NCBI GenBank assembly: GCA_037074705.1
Contig: CM073591.1
Coordinates: 158,503,032-158,567,031, forward strand
Direction: 5' to 3'
DNA: 64,000 bases
Origin: Zhengitettix transpicula
Taxonomy: Eukaryota > Arthropoda > Insecta > Orthoptera > Tetrigidae
Below the pieces are notes generated by a model, which saw only the letters and a program-made list of their open reading frames with translations, was not told the DNA's origin and did no database searches. Made by a program: the position numbers and the translations under genes. Below are positions 11,800 to 23,261 of the stretch, piece by piece. Each line of letters opens with the position of its first letter. The stretch's first letter is position 1.

Positions 11800-12260
11800 A
11801 TCATTTTGTTGCAGTGGCATTTAAAGTTTTATTTTGTTTCTGCTGTTAAAGGAAGATACTTCTGAAATCCCGTTGTAAGCGAGCCTGCCATCTTGGATCT
11901 GTGCCAGTACTACGACGCTTGTAAGGGCAATCACAACTAGGAGTAAATTATGTCTGTCATAGCTTAGGAGACGTCGAAAGGGCGCCTGAGCACAGTCTCG
12001 CTCCTCGCGGGACATTAATCTCCCGGCCCTTTCCATTGTGCGCCTTTCTCGCCGTGTAATGAAGCGCGTGATGGACCTTGTAAACACGGCCAGGGGCACA
12101 GGTGCGCGCCAGCCACCAATCAGACCGTAATTGCTGTCGCCAGAACGCTGCTCTAATCTACGATTTGCTCCACATTTGTATAAAACCGCTGATAAATCGA
12201 GGTTGGTACAGGAGGCTTGTATAGCAGCTGCAGGACCAAGCTGGGATAAATAACGTAAAT
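11800..12260. promoter_or_regulatory. GC-rich promoter-like block (CCAAT and TATA motifs)
   Basis: The stretch is GC- and CpG-richer than its surroundings. It has a CCAAT box at 12116-12120 and TATAAAA at 12179-12185 on the plus strand, about 60 bp apart as in a compact promoter. A minus-strand frame (11821-12099) includes a hydrophobic run NLLLVVIALTSVVVLAQI, but no homolog was recognised. It could equally be a conserved noncoding element or a repeat. Confidence 0.25.
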
Positions 12261-12839
12261 GGTTTTCCGCTCATTATTTCTGGGAAAGCGATCACAGGGA
12301 AATAAAACTGCAGAAGAAATTTCGAAACCTGGGAAGTAATAAATGCTTCACCATCAGGTATTCAGTGGAAGCCATGGGCACGGAGATAATTAGAAGACTT
12401 TTAACAGTACGAGTAAAATCAGATAGTTTACACAATTGGACTCAGACAATGCTGTTAACAATTCCTAATATTTCATTGACTCGATTCAAAGCGTGAAACA
12501 ACTAAATATGTTTTACAAATTATTTGCTAACGGATAATAAATGCTGAATTTACGGACAATTACATTTATAAACGTCACGGATTAAAATATTTCACGAAAA
12601 TCACTGGAAAAAAATATATAACAAAAAATGTAATTCTGTTAATAAAATACTTGTGAGACCATTTGAGCGAGCTTAAATGAAGAAAAGATGAAAAAAAGGG
12701 GATAAAGGCATGAAATAACATATATTAGATAAACTTCCTATAACTCCACAAATATATAAACAAAAGTAACACAGATAAATGAAACAATTTTGAAAAAGTA
12801 AAATAACTCGTATAAATTTGTTCTGAAAATTATATAATA
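12261..12839. other. AT-rich DNA, nothing recognised
   Basis: No coding or repeat signal was seen between the promoter-like block and the next LTR copy. Confidence 0.5.
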
Positions 12840-13844
12840 TGTTGTGGTAGGCAATTTAAAGATATAAACAAACCACCATATCGCGGTCAATTAATGTAAT
12901 AAATTAATATTTGATGAATGAAATAATTTAAACAATTAAATTTTAAATACAAAACGTATTTATATCAATTTATATTTAATTGGATTTTGTACAAAACTTT
13001 TACATAGATGCCACAGCTTTATTGAAATTCTTAAAATCTTCAGGGTCGCTTATCGGGCCCCTAACGGTTATAGTAACCCTCAATAATAGCTGAAATAAAT
13101 ATTTGATTAAATTTACATGAGAAATAATAACATAAGCAAAACCTATAGAAATCAGAAGAAATTTTACGAAATCTTAAGAAATCTGATGGTGTGCAATTTT
13201 CTTCTAGGTTAAAATGGAAATTTCGTACATACCAATCATCGGAGCTCTCATAAAAAACTACTTATTCACTTCAACAATAATTTAAAAAGACTTTAATGTG
13301 TTACACTGTTCACAACCTACGTCCGCACACAAACCAAATTTCCACATTATCACAGACAATGAAGTCCTACAGAATGTTTTAGAGGATAAACCGATCTGTT
13401 TTAAATCGCCGCTGAGTTATTTCATCAACTTATAACAAATTTTCACAACCAAAATTCCATAACTTTACTTTTACTTTGCCATGTTACCGGTCAATCTGAC
13501 TACCGGACACATCTCCAATGTTCCTTCTACAAACTTTTCGTCCAAGATCTACCAGCTAAGTCAAGGAGTCTAAGGTCTGCCTAGTTCGAAATCTACATGG
13601 AAAAACTCTTGACCGCGCTTGGTAATTACCCAGCACCGAATCAACTTTATTGTCTCAGTTCATGTCACAGACTTCCCTTTACTGTTTTAGTTACTATTGC
13701 CGAATGAAATGTTTTCTCGACAATAATACGTCTGATAACTCCACATACTGATCCAACACTAACTCTTGCAAACAATACCTGGGCCATAATATTACGCTGA
13801 CAATACAAATATTAAAGAATTTACAAAAAAATACTTTCATTACA
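12840..13844 (-). mobile_element. LTR-like element, minus orientation (body 12895-13844)
   Basis: It has the same layout as 10761-11763: an outer terminus at 12840 ('tgttgtgg'), a PBS-position motif 'ccaccatatcgcggtcaa' just before the body, then a 950 bp body from 'tgtaataa' (12895) to 'cattaca' (13844). The body aligns with the copy at 43078-43937. Shared landmarks include 'atgccacagctttattga' near 13010, 'cttcagggtcgctta', and a distal block ending 'actttcattaca'. The flanks show no clear target-site duplication. Confidence 0.65.
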
Positions 13845-15044
13845 CAAATCGATAGGCACTATACATATATAATACTATTTTTCGAAGTAATCACCTGTAG
13901 CCATTTAGTTTTTGATGGTCTAAAATTACCTCTCAAAGACCACTTATAATATAAAAGATTGAGGATTCTTTGATAAAATTGAATGTAATATTGGCTATTT
14001 TGAATTTAATTTAATACAAGCTAGGTGTCCGTCCCAGTTTCGGTTCCCGGTTCTGTGGAGTGTTTTCCATTGCACTTAATGATAAAAATTAACAAAATTT
14101 TAGAGCTTAGCTGAATTTATACCGTCATTTCTATTTAATAATTATTAGAAAGGGACTTAAATCTTTAGACAGTATGTTTATGAGGTAAATAATGAAAATC
14201 CGACTATTGTACACTCACGTACACTTACAAACAGATTTTTGTAAAAATGACACTCGAAGTACTTTATTATATTTTCACTGTGGTTTATACGCGGAAATAA
14301 TGAAATCGCCATTTATATATTCGTAGATCACGTAAGCACAACATTATTTAAATTTTTGTCGTTACGGTGAGTCATATATATTTTAAATAATTGTTCATAA
14401 CTGATCCAACTTTGTTCTTGCCCTACAGGTATTGCGTCATGTAAATAAAAGAGAACAAATAAAAATTCTGCAATGTAAACAAAACGAGTTTGTTTTGTTA
14501 ATTATACCAGTACATCCTTTCATTTTCTAATGTTTTTATTTCCTGCATTTGTTCAAATTCTTGAAACCAGTTTTATACTTTATTCTGTAAGTCACACATC
14601 ACAAAACGTGAACCACACTTAAATAAACGTTAATTCAGTTCTCCAAAACTTTTAAGAAAATATTATATTTAACATTAATATTTCTTATATGACTTCTAAC
14701 CGTATTATGTCATATAATAAATGATTTCTGTAAGCATTTAAGATTCTTTAATCTCAAATATTAATGTACTTATTTTACAATTTTTTATTTGATGATCTTA
14801 AATGGCGTTGAAAACAATAAGTATTCAGAATTTTCTTTAACTTGGTTTGTTTAATCTTCGATAACTTCATACTTGAAGGAACAAAATTTTAAGATGTTTG
14901 CGAGAAAAAAAAATTCAAATAATTTTAAACTTTTCCCATTATTTTATAGGTATTTTATCAAGATACCTATGCTGGATGATTTGGAAAGTCTATAATTGTT
15001 ATTTCAATACAGTTCGTATTAAAAGTATGTATGTATGTATTAGA
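13845..15044. other. AT-rich DNA, nothing recognised
   Basis: No repeat or coding signal was identified. Confidence 0.5.
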
Positions 15045-15165
15045 GTAACAGGCTACATAAGGTCACGTGGTGGCAATTCTCCTTTCGTAGCATAGGCTGG
15101 GATTCGAAAGGGGGAGTCAGGAAGCAAAGGGTTAACTAGGGCCCCCGAGTTATGGTTTAAGTTAG
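15045..15165 (+). repeat. F1 repeat, copy B (5' third only)
   Basis: It matches from 'gtaacaggctacataaggt' through 'gtggcaattctcctttcg' to 'gggttaactagggccccc', then stops near 'tatggtttaa'. The rest of F1 is missing. Confidence 0.75.
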
Positions 15166-17344
15166 TCTGGTTGTAAGAGGAAGTAAGTTTTCAAGTTTCG
15201 GATGGTGATTGCGGTTTGGAGAGTGAGTTTTGGTGGAGATTATGGAGCTGTCCTTCTGACAACACCTGTAGGAAAGCTGGATGACAGTTTCTCCAGGAAA
15301 TACAAGTGATTGCAGCGTCCGCCCGAACCATCTACGAAGTCTTGGCCTCGCCAGTTCTGCAAGTGGAAATAATTTCCATCAAAGTCGGCTCATTAAAGCC
15401 ATATGACCACTGTGTTTTGGCCCACCAACCCCTGTTATAAATTGTCTCTGTTATTGTTTGTTACGTGTTTTTTTTTGTAAAATAGCCGTGGGTATTTAAA
15501 TTGATTGAGAGCAAAAAGTAAATATTATTTTGTTAATAGAATACAAATTATTAGTTAAATTAAATAATTTCAGAGTTAATTGACTATATAAATAAAATTA
15601 AATATCTTTAAAACAACTAAGGGGGAAAAAAACCTACCCAAATAAAATATTACACGTATATGGAGGTTACACAGCCACCTGTTTCGAAATGAATTAGTAC
15701 ATAAATACTATTACAACAAACGATTATAATATTCACAGATATTCATAAGAACCACTCTTATTATGTTTGAACAATGTAATAACTGAACCGTATTTTATAC
15801 CGGAAATATACAAAAAAATGTTTTAAAACATTGATGTTATGAATATTACGATACAGCCAATCTGATTAGTTGATAGTTTTTCCTTTATCACTTCGTTTCT
15901 CAGTTTCCACTTCTCAAAGGATTCAGCGATATTTTCCAATTCTTGGTGCGTTTCAGAATTTTACCTCGGGGACTGAAGAAGGTATTTATCACGATCCGAA
16001 TGCGAACAGACCTATAAATTCTTATAATAGCCTGCAGCACAATGGGCCCGCCGAAAGAAAGAAGTTGTTATGTACGTGCGCTGAACAATCACTTGAAGGA
16101 ACTTCTCCAATTGTTGGTAGTACTGCTCTGTCGTATTACATAATAATTACCTTGGCGTTGTGGGATCATTATGTAAAGGTAGTTGACCAAACGGAAAATT
16201 AGGCTGTTACAGCAGGTAATTATCAGTTCTTACCAATATGTATATATAGTCTCAGAATAATGATGAAAAAATATCTATTTCAAAAATATAAATAAATAAA
16301 GTAATTTAAATCTTTATTACCAAAAAAAATATTAATTGCACGGCGTTTCGGCGAAATGCTATTTTTATGTTACAACAGGCAAGGCAGCAGAATGTTGCCT
16401 TTAAATTTTACTCATGAGTTGTATACAAACTTATTAAAAATTGATGATAATGTCTCAAACGTCGTGAAATTAATATTTTTTTCACAAACGTTAATTACTT
16501 TAATGACAAAAGACCGTCAAATAATTTATTTATAGTATATATAGTTTTTCTCAAATTGAATTCCGTATATTGGGGTTTTTCTTTCCACTTTAGCTTTCTT
16601 TCATATTTTATTTCTATTAGTTAGACAATAAATACAGGCATAGACATGATTATAATTGGGAAATGGTAAGATTAATTAATTAAAGTAGGAAAAAAAATAA
16701 TTTAATTTATTGTATAATATATTAAATAATATCGGTGTTTTTAAAAATGTTAAACATACTATACCAAAATACATTTTTTGTGGAAACCATGAAATCTCAC
16801 GTTTTAGTATATGAATCCACTATCACTTTATTTTCCATTTATTTATTATCGTCATGTAAATAATTATAATATTACATAGTATGAGACAGAAGCATTACTC
16901 CAAGGATCAGAAAGCGTTATATCATTTGTAGAAGAGACAGAAGTAAAACTAAATAAATCTGTTCATAAATTACCATGATGCAGTTAATTTTTATATAGAA
17001 TCAAATATAGCTATAAATATAATAACAACTTATTATGGACATAAATTTTTCAGGATTAGATTACATTTATTAATTCCATTAGTACTCTGCTCAGGAAACA
17101 GAACAAATCGAATTGATATTAATTACAAAATTTGAAGAGACATTTAGGAATATGCATAAATGGTAATATACAGAATTGCCAGAATAAATATTTGAAAATA
17201 CATTAAATGCTATAATTGAAAAAAAAATTGTTATTAATATAAGTACTACTATATACGTAAATAAGAGAGAATTGCAAAGCACATTACAAAGAAGAAACAC
17301 TACAGAAGTACGAAAGTTTAGATGTAAAGTGAGGATAATTTTTT
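15166..17344. other. Unassigned DNA; GC-richer at 15170-15450
   Basis: The GC-richer part follows the truncated F1 directly and shows no recognised motif. A 110-codon open frame (15870-16202, +) has no recognisable domain and no splice context. Confidence 0.4.
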
Positions 17345-17528
17345 TTATTCATTTATGGTCGTACCAACTCTAAGGTCATTAGCGAATTTGTATTATGTTT
17401 CATTTATTTGTTAGGGAACTAACGAGTGGGAGTTTCCCAGTATGCAAACACACACACAACATACGTTTCCCCATCTGGATTCAAACTCGTGACTTATGTA
17501 ATGCTGGCCACTACACCACAGGACGTGG
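17345..17528 (-). repeat. tRNA-derived SINE, minus strand
   Basis: Minus-strand reading gives the A-box-like 'tggtgtagtggccagc' near 17515 and B box 'gagtttgaatcc' near 17485. A GT-rich stretch and an AT-rich tail follow. The head resembles family S1, but the body is diverged. Confidence 0.65.
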
Positions 17529-18369
17529 ACAATATTTGTAAATATTGCACTTTACAAGTAGCACGAAATAACAGAAATAACAATGCACTGCACAGATAAT
17601 ACTACACTTTGACCAATACAAGACGAATTTAAAATGAACATTCGACGAAATAGTTGTCTTCTCCGGAAGAATTTAGCTGAAATTTTCAGGGAAATTTCGT
17701 GTGATCGACATGAAATAAAAAATTGCGAAAAATAAAGTTGACATACAAAACAATGTATTTGTGTTAGTGTTATTTAAATGAAACCAGTTTTTTCTATACC
17801 ATTTTATTGCCTTGAATGAAAATATTGCAATATGTAACCTGATACTGTTATTACAAACTTACCAATATCTAGCAAATTTTTAAGACCATGCAACATAAAA
17901 AAACATTAAGTAGTGATTGAAGTTGAATGCGGCGAAAACGTGAGATTTTTTTTAAGTCAGTAGAGATATCGGTACGCTATGAAGCTTGAGATATTGAGCA
18001 CTTGACGGAGTAATTTATTTTATAAGCCGTTCCATAAAGCGAGTTGCAGTGGCTATATCTTGGGAGCCCTAATTTGTCACATTATTGAAGTCTATCAATC
18101 ATCTGTATGAGCTCTGGCTTCCAATCCTAAAATGTATAATATAATCAAAAACTGTGTAATATTTAAACTTACTGGATGAATGATTGGGCGGGCTTGAGAA
18201 TAAATAATAAGATATAATTAATTTAGTACAATAATTTAATTTAATGACAAGAAACATTAAAAGTAAATTGGTAATAATAAACCAACGATTCTCTCAGGGT
18301 CTTATGAATTATTTGGGATGAACCGTAACATGGCAATTTAATTTATTTGATATAAATAAACTTAGCAAA
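17529..18369. other. AT-rich DNA, nothing recognised
   Basis: No signal was found upstream of the nested LINE locus. Confidence 0.5.
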
Positions 18370-18529
18370 ATGCAGAAAAAGAAGCACCTAGAAACCTAAC
18401 CCCGTACTACACTACACTAAAGGATACATTACGAAAATAAAGAATGACTCTTCCAAAGATGGACTACAACACCACGACAAGCATCTATGAAGGCTTAACG
18501 AACTGCCAATTGACATATCACTATATAAG

Positions 18530-18801
18530 TTGAAAAGCAAGCAGCCCACACATCACAAACTGGAACGCAGAAGTCAATTAGTTACAACGGAGATATCATT
18601 TTCCCCCTCATTTATACCGACGCGTCCAAAAGTTCAAACAGAGTTGATAGTAACGACAGGCAAAGAAAATTCAATCGTTATAAACCGTAATGCAACGATC
18701 ATTACAGCAGAATTATACGCCATATTCATGGTCCCGGAACCGTGTCTGGAAACACCGGAGGTCAATAACATCATATTAACAGACTTCAAGGAGGCAGTAA
18801 A
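18530..18801 (+). pseudogene. RNase H domain of I-type LINE, N-terminal part, broken
   Basis: RNase H would degrade the RNA strand of the RNA:DNA hybrid during reverse transcription. Three frames together give the fold's acidic landmarks: YTDASKSSNRV (first Asp), TAELYAI (Glu) and IILTDFKEAV (second Asp, usually TDSK). A frameshift separates the first landmark from the other two. The domain is then cut at the inner element's insertion point. The protein cannot be expressed intact. Confidence 0.75.
18788..18801 (+). repeat. Target-site duplication, left copy
   Basis: 'aaggaggcagtaaa' matches the right copy at 19725-19738 at 13 of 14 positions. Confidence 0.85.
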
Positions 18802-19508
18802 GCCAGCGAAGATGACCACGGCTCTTAACAGCTTGATGGCCAACATAATCGGTGCGAAACAGTACAAACGGCGCTTACTTATGGTGATTACCCATTCGGT
18901 TCTACTGTACGAAGCTAAAATATGGGCACAAACTTTGAGGAAGATATACAGAAAGCGGATGGCAGTTGTGCAACGAAGAGGGGCCCTGAGGATTACGTTC
19001 AGTATTCAATGCTGCCGTATTGGTGATAGCCGGGGTAGCGCCCATTGACTTACAAGCTCTCGAGCGATAGGAGGCATTGCCCAATCAGACAGACTTCGGA
19101 AGAAAGCTGGTACAGGAAGAAGCCGAAAATAGGAAAATACAGGAGTGGCAGAGGTGGGAACAAGAACTCAGTGGAAGATGGACCACAAGGCTGATCCCAC
19201 GACTGACAGAATGGATCGATCGAAAACACGGGGAGGTGAACTATCACAACACTCAATTTCTAACGGGGCACGGGTACTTCAGCAAGTATCTCATCACGAT
19301 ACTGTATGTACTGTGGAGATATAGACGATGCGGAACACACATTTTCTGGCGCAATCGATGGCTGCAAGAGCGACATCAATTGGAATACGAGCTTGACGCC
19401 AACGTAGTAACACCGGAGACTATCATCCATATGATGCTGAGGGACGTCCATTTCTGGAATGCAGTGACAGAATCCTCAGCATTAAGAAGCGCGATAGCGA
19501 CGACCTAG
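18802..19508 (+). pseudogene. R1-type ORF2 C-terminus, frameshifted
   Basis: The sequence reads KMTTALNSLMANIIG, RRLLMVITHSVLLYEAKIWAQ and VVQRRGALRIT in one frame. After a shift near 19010 it continues (19077 on) with ENRKIQEWQRWEQ, GRWTTRLIPRL, RKHGEVNYHNTQFLTGHG. The zinc knuckle is scattered over frames: CMYCGDIDDAEHTF is readable in one frame near 19300-19345, but the final Cys region (RNRWLQERHQLEYE) is in another. It aligns segment by segment with the ORF2 tail at 3-870. Confidence 0.8.
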
Positions 19509-19724
19509 ACCGGCAGAATGAACAATGACGAGAAGCCGTGAGGAAAATTAGAATCAACTCCGTCCTGAAGTAATGCTAACGCGATCCCGGGGCAGAAATC
19601 AAGTCGATTGGAAAGAGTTTCGTAGTTTTAGTGAGTAAGAGTCTCATTCTACCCGAGAGATGCGGTCCCCTCTCAGGTGTCCGTGAAGGATTTCCACTGT
19701 TATCCCTCTTAAAAATAAAAAATA
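18802..19724 (+). mobile_element. R1-type LINE, 5' truncated, inserted into the I-type LINE
   Basis: The inner element begins inside ORF2 and ends in an A-rich tail ('aaaaataaaaaat'), which is typical 5' truncation by target-primed reverse transcription. Its 3' UTR resembles the LINE tail at 871-1055. It has the same orientation as its host element. The flanking 14 bp duplication and the continuity of the host RNase H frame across it fix the boundaries. Confidence 0.85.
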
Positions 19725-19738
19725 AAGGAGACAGTAAA
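19725..19738 (+). repeat. Target-site duplication, right copy
   Basis: 'aaggagacagtaaa' has one mismatch from the left copy at 18788-18801. It is followed by resumption of the outer element. Confidence 0.85.
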
Positions 19739-20179
19739 TAGACTAACCAGTATGGCGTACAGAAATAGTTGCATAAATCGAATTAGAGAAATTATAGGGA
19801 ATATCCACGAAAACTGCAACCAGATAATTATGATCGGCACATAAGGAGATAGAACGACACGACAGGGCAGATGAATACCGATCAGCAAAGAAGAACCAGT
19901 AACCTGCCAATCTGCACCAGCAGGGACTGCAGAATAGGGCACTACAAGGAACTGGAGGAAATGTGGAATAAACCGGTAAAAACAGAAGAATGTGGAGTCA
20001 TACAAAGAAATGTCAGTATAATCTGTGAAATATCACACCCTAAAGATCTGTCTAGAAGGCAACAGGTTATTGTAGCCAGGATCAGAACATTGCAGTCCAA
20101 TTTCACACATTCATCTTTGATTTCCAGATCTCCGCAGCCGGTTTGCAGCTCATGCTTACAATGTATCCGACGCCATTAG
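19725..20179 (+). pseudogene. I-type LINE: RNase H C-terminus and downstream domain, broken
   Basis: Joining at the duplication, the host frame continues as AVNRLTSMAYRNSCINRIRE. In a shifted frame near 19830 comes EIERHDRADEYRSAKK, which matches the RNase H C-terminal G/H...N-D-x-A-D motif. From 19871 a further frame gives the C-terminal block ending LSRRQQVIVARIRTLQSNFT...PQPVCSSC. At least two frame changes are present. Confidence 0.75.
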
Positions 20180-20190
20180 ATGACGCACTC

Positions 20191-20491
20191 GGCCGTTCCA
20201 GCACGAGTCAGCACCAGCTCTAACCACGAATGGAAATCTCGCTGGCACGGTATGGTCAATATTGATTTATATTTCAAGAAATGCCAGGTTCCTCATTTTA
20301 TTCAGTTTAATCACATTACTAAGTTTTTTTGTATTTTTATTAACAATTTATAGTTGCATTTTGATATTGGTCTTTAGCGACTTACATATGTTATGTTTTA
20401 CATATGCGTTGCATTTAAATTACTATATATGAATTAGTTTTTATAGTAAATTTTATAAGGTTATAAATGGCTGTTGGCCAGTAGCAGAAAT

Positions 20492-20493
<2 letters not shown>
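20191..20493. other. AT-rich DNA, nothing recognised
   Basis: It may include the remaining 3' end of the I-type LINE, but no tail could be defined. Confidence 0.4.

Positions 20494-20547
<54 letters not shown>
20494..20547. repeat. (AT)n microsatellite
   Basis: About 27 uninterrupted AT units. Confidence 0.95.
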
Positions 20548-20551
<4 letters not shown>

Positions 20552-21171
20552 TCTTCCATAAGGGCTCGCTTGTAAAGTACATTTCTGTATTTTTTAAAAG
20601 TTAGACAAATCTTTGCTTCATAAGTAACGAAGACATGTAAATTATGTAAAACAATAGAATTGTGCTATTAAAAGAATTAAAACTAGAAGATTAATTATGA
20701 CTCAGTCTTGGAAATAGTTGAGTTTTGTTGCGTTTCATTGAAACTCATTTCATGTGGAAATATCTTGGAATATGGAATATTCACTTTAAATATAAATCGG
20801 CAAACTGTTTCATAAATGCTACGCTTCATCATTAATGTAACGACAGACGTTTTCGATCAAAACGGGTGTGTATAAATGGCAGATCCATTATGCAAAAAGA
20901 GAAAATTGTTGGTTCCGGCTTGTACATGAACAGGGAATTATTGAATGAATTATTTAACAAAGCACGAGATTCGTGACACCGTCGATGACGTATCGTTGTT
21001 CAGATAAATTAGATTCTAGTGTCAATAAATTTAAATATTCATCAGAGACAAAGTTAACTAGTTGCAAGTACTTGAATGGCATACGATGTTATACAAACTT
21101 CTTAATTGTTGTTTTCGTTTTCTCCCAGATGTGTTTTAGTAACGATGCAGCTGAACTATGAGAAAATAATT
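20548..21171. other. AT-rich DNA, nothing recognised
   Basis: No repeat or coding signal was seen. Confidence 0.5.
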
Positions 21172-21552
21172 TGTCCCCCCACAAGGCACCTTTGCCTGTT
21201 TTGAGGCGCGTATGTTACGGGGTCGCAGAATAGAGTTGTCCGTTATTTTCATTGAAATAGTCGGCCACCTGCCTCCTAAACTGGTCGAGGCACGGAGAAA
21301 GGAATGCTGCGTCCCCACAGCAAACCCCTCGCCTGCCATCGGAAGGGCGTGCGGCAAGTACCTACTGCCCGACCTACCTAATGAAGGTTTTCAGCTGCAT
21401 CACTTTTAGGTAAATGCCGGGAAGGTCCTTAAACTACAGTCCGGGCCGCCTAGTTAACTCTTCCATTCAGCATCCCCCTTTTAAATTATTTCCCATGCTA
21501 TTAAAGGGAGATTCCACAATGTGGATTACCGTCATGTAGCGTGTTACTCTAC
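21172..21552 (-). repeat. F1 repeat, copy C, minus strand
   Basis: It is complete from the 'cctgttttgaggcgcgtatg' end (right end of F1) to 'acaatgtggattac' (left end). The mid-block 'ctcctaaactggtcgaggca' is well preserved. Short frames of 73 and 65 codons run in opposite directions across it. Confidence 0.85.
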
Positions 21553-23261
21553 AAAAATTGTCTGTTACTTGATTATTTATTTATCTTTTTAATTTAAAAT
21601 ATACTTTCACTACGAAGAATAAATAAATTCTGAGGTCTCCACTCTCGAGCCAATTTAGTTTTCCATGCGGGAAACATGGCGTTCTCAAACAGCAGTGCTT
21701 AAAAAAATACATGTGACAGGTTTATTGTGATGGATAATTTAAGTTGAAAGGAAAATCCGTCGGTAACCGAGGAATCAGATAAAAATCTCTTTAACCCTGT
21801 CCCTTTCTTGTAAATACATTTTCTTGGTTTCGTTGCACACATCATTTTTGAATATCGAATAAAATGGACCTTTGAGGCTATCGATTCTGTCATCAGAATC
21901 TGTTTACTGATTGGAAACTAATCTCTGCAATTTTTTTTTATAATGCGCTCCTCCTATCAAAAAAGGCCATTGTGTGCCGAAATAACGTTGGGGCTGATAT
22001 CAATGAACTCATCCACCTCCCAAAACAATAGAATCGGCACAAATTTCGATAACTTTGAACATATAGTTATTAAAATTCCATAATACCCATTCCGCCGTGT
22101 CAAACGGATAGAATTTGACCTAAAAAAACATCAGTACTATCTTTGATAACAACTGAAACATGGAAAACTAGGAATTCAATTTTAAACTAGGTACTTCTGG
22201 ACATTTATGTTTCACTCTTTTTCGAATTAAAATTATACCATAAAAGTGATCAATATTTGTAATAAATTATTTTCTTAAACTAAATTTGGACATAATTTGA
22301 TTTTGGAAATTGTTTTGTAATGACGCTGTAATTTTGAAATATGGATTGTTGCCAATGCATTTTTTGTACCATATAATATTTGGGTCAGAAAGGTTATTAT
22401 ATGTTTTTCATAACTGATACGTTGGTCATAGAGAAAGGTTGCCTGGAATGATGTATAAAAGTGTTTATAAATTGTAAAAATTGTTTTAAAATTTTAAATT
22501 TTTGAACTTGTGTGATACTTTCAAAACATTGTATTATTGTCAAATGATCACAGAGCGAACAGATGTATGGTGAAGTGTGGCTGCCTAATTACATCCCTTC
22601 CTTCACAAGAACGCAACGAAAAATTGATTTACAGACAAGTCTCGAATACGAGCACATAGTTAGACTGACGTATGAGCGTCCTGCACTAAGTGTAGAGTAT
22701 TTGTTTGCTCTGGAACGAGTGACTGCGATGAGTTTATCTCCCATTGGGGGTTCCAAACGCGCGGAAACCAGATACTTGTCTTCGGTAGACGAGTGAGTGG
22801 GGGCTACATTTCTCGAGCATACTCGCCACTTTTACTGCAATCCGACAGAATCAGACAATACTGTCAACGCACTTGTATCACATTACACAAACTCGTTAAT
22901 TAACACAATGGGACCGCGTTACTATTACAAACGAAAACAGGAAATTGAAACACATCACGAAAATCAAGTTACACCGCACCACAAATGTCTGTTTTACTGT
23001 AAAAGTGTCCTGAGCATTCGCTTTTAGAGTTTTAGAGCTGAAGAGATTATCGCTCAATTAAATACAATACAATTCTCTTTAATTCTACAAATACTGGTGT
23101 AAATTATCTGAATATAAACAATCGGAGAAGGAAGACGAAAATATATTTTATTGATCGACATGGAACCGTATTTTATTATTCAACTAACTGCATGTTCGGC
23201 GTTGCCCGTGTAATTATTTATATAAACCAAAAACGTATTGAATTTATTTTATTTAGGTGTA
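21553..23261. other. Unassigned DNA with two adjacent short frames at 22563-23027
   Basis: Frames 22563-22796 (77 codons) and 22797-23027 (76 codons) lie end to end in a GC-richer patch. No domain was recognised and no splice support was seen. Near 23190-23215 the phrase 'ttcggcgttgcccgtgtaat' resembles 'gcccggcgttgccagggtt' at 40206-40226, so both may be edges of one unnamed repeat. Confidence 0.35.

Larger units (their letters stand above)
18370..20190 (+). mobile_element. I-type LINE fragment, interrupted by an R1-type insertion
   Basis: The outer element is present as 18370-18801 and 19725-20190, split by the inner LINE. Its identity rests on an RNase H domain and the C-terminal block LSRRQQVIVARIRTLQSNFTH, both typical of I-type elements. 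Both ends are truncated, and no 3' UTR or poly(A) end could be defined. The left boundary is approximate. Confidence 0.8.

Noticed and set aside
10761..13844. One LTR retrotransposon with 10839-11763 and 12895-13844 as its two LTRs
   Set aside because: The two bodies do not match each other. Each copy has its own outer terminus and PBS-like motif, so they are separate insertions.
15870..16202. 110-codon open frame as a gene
   Set aside because: No domain, no codon-use signal and no splice or promoter support. Frames of this size are expected in 64 kb.
20494..20547. CRISPR-like or satellite array
   Set aside because: It is a plain dinucleotide microsatellite. No spaced direct repeats of CRISPR type occur anywhere in the window.
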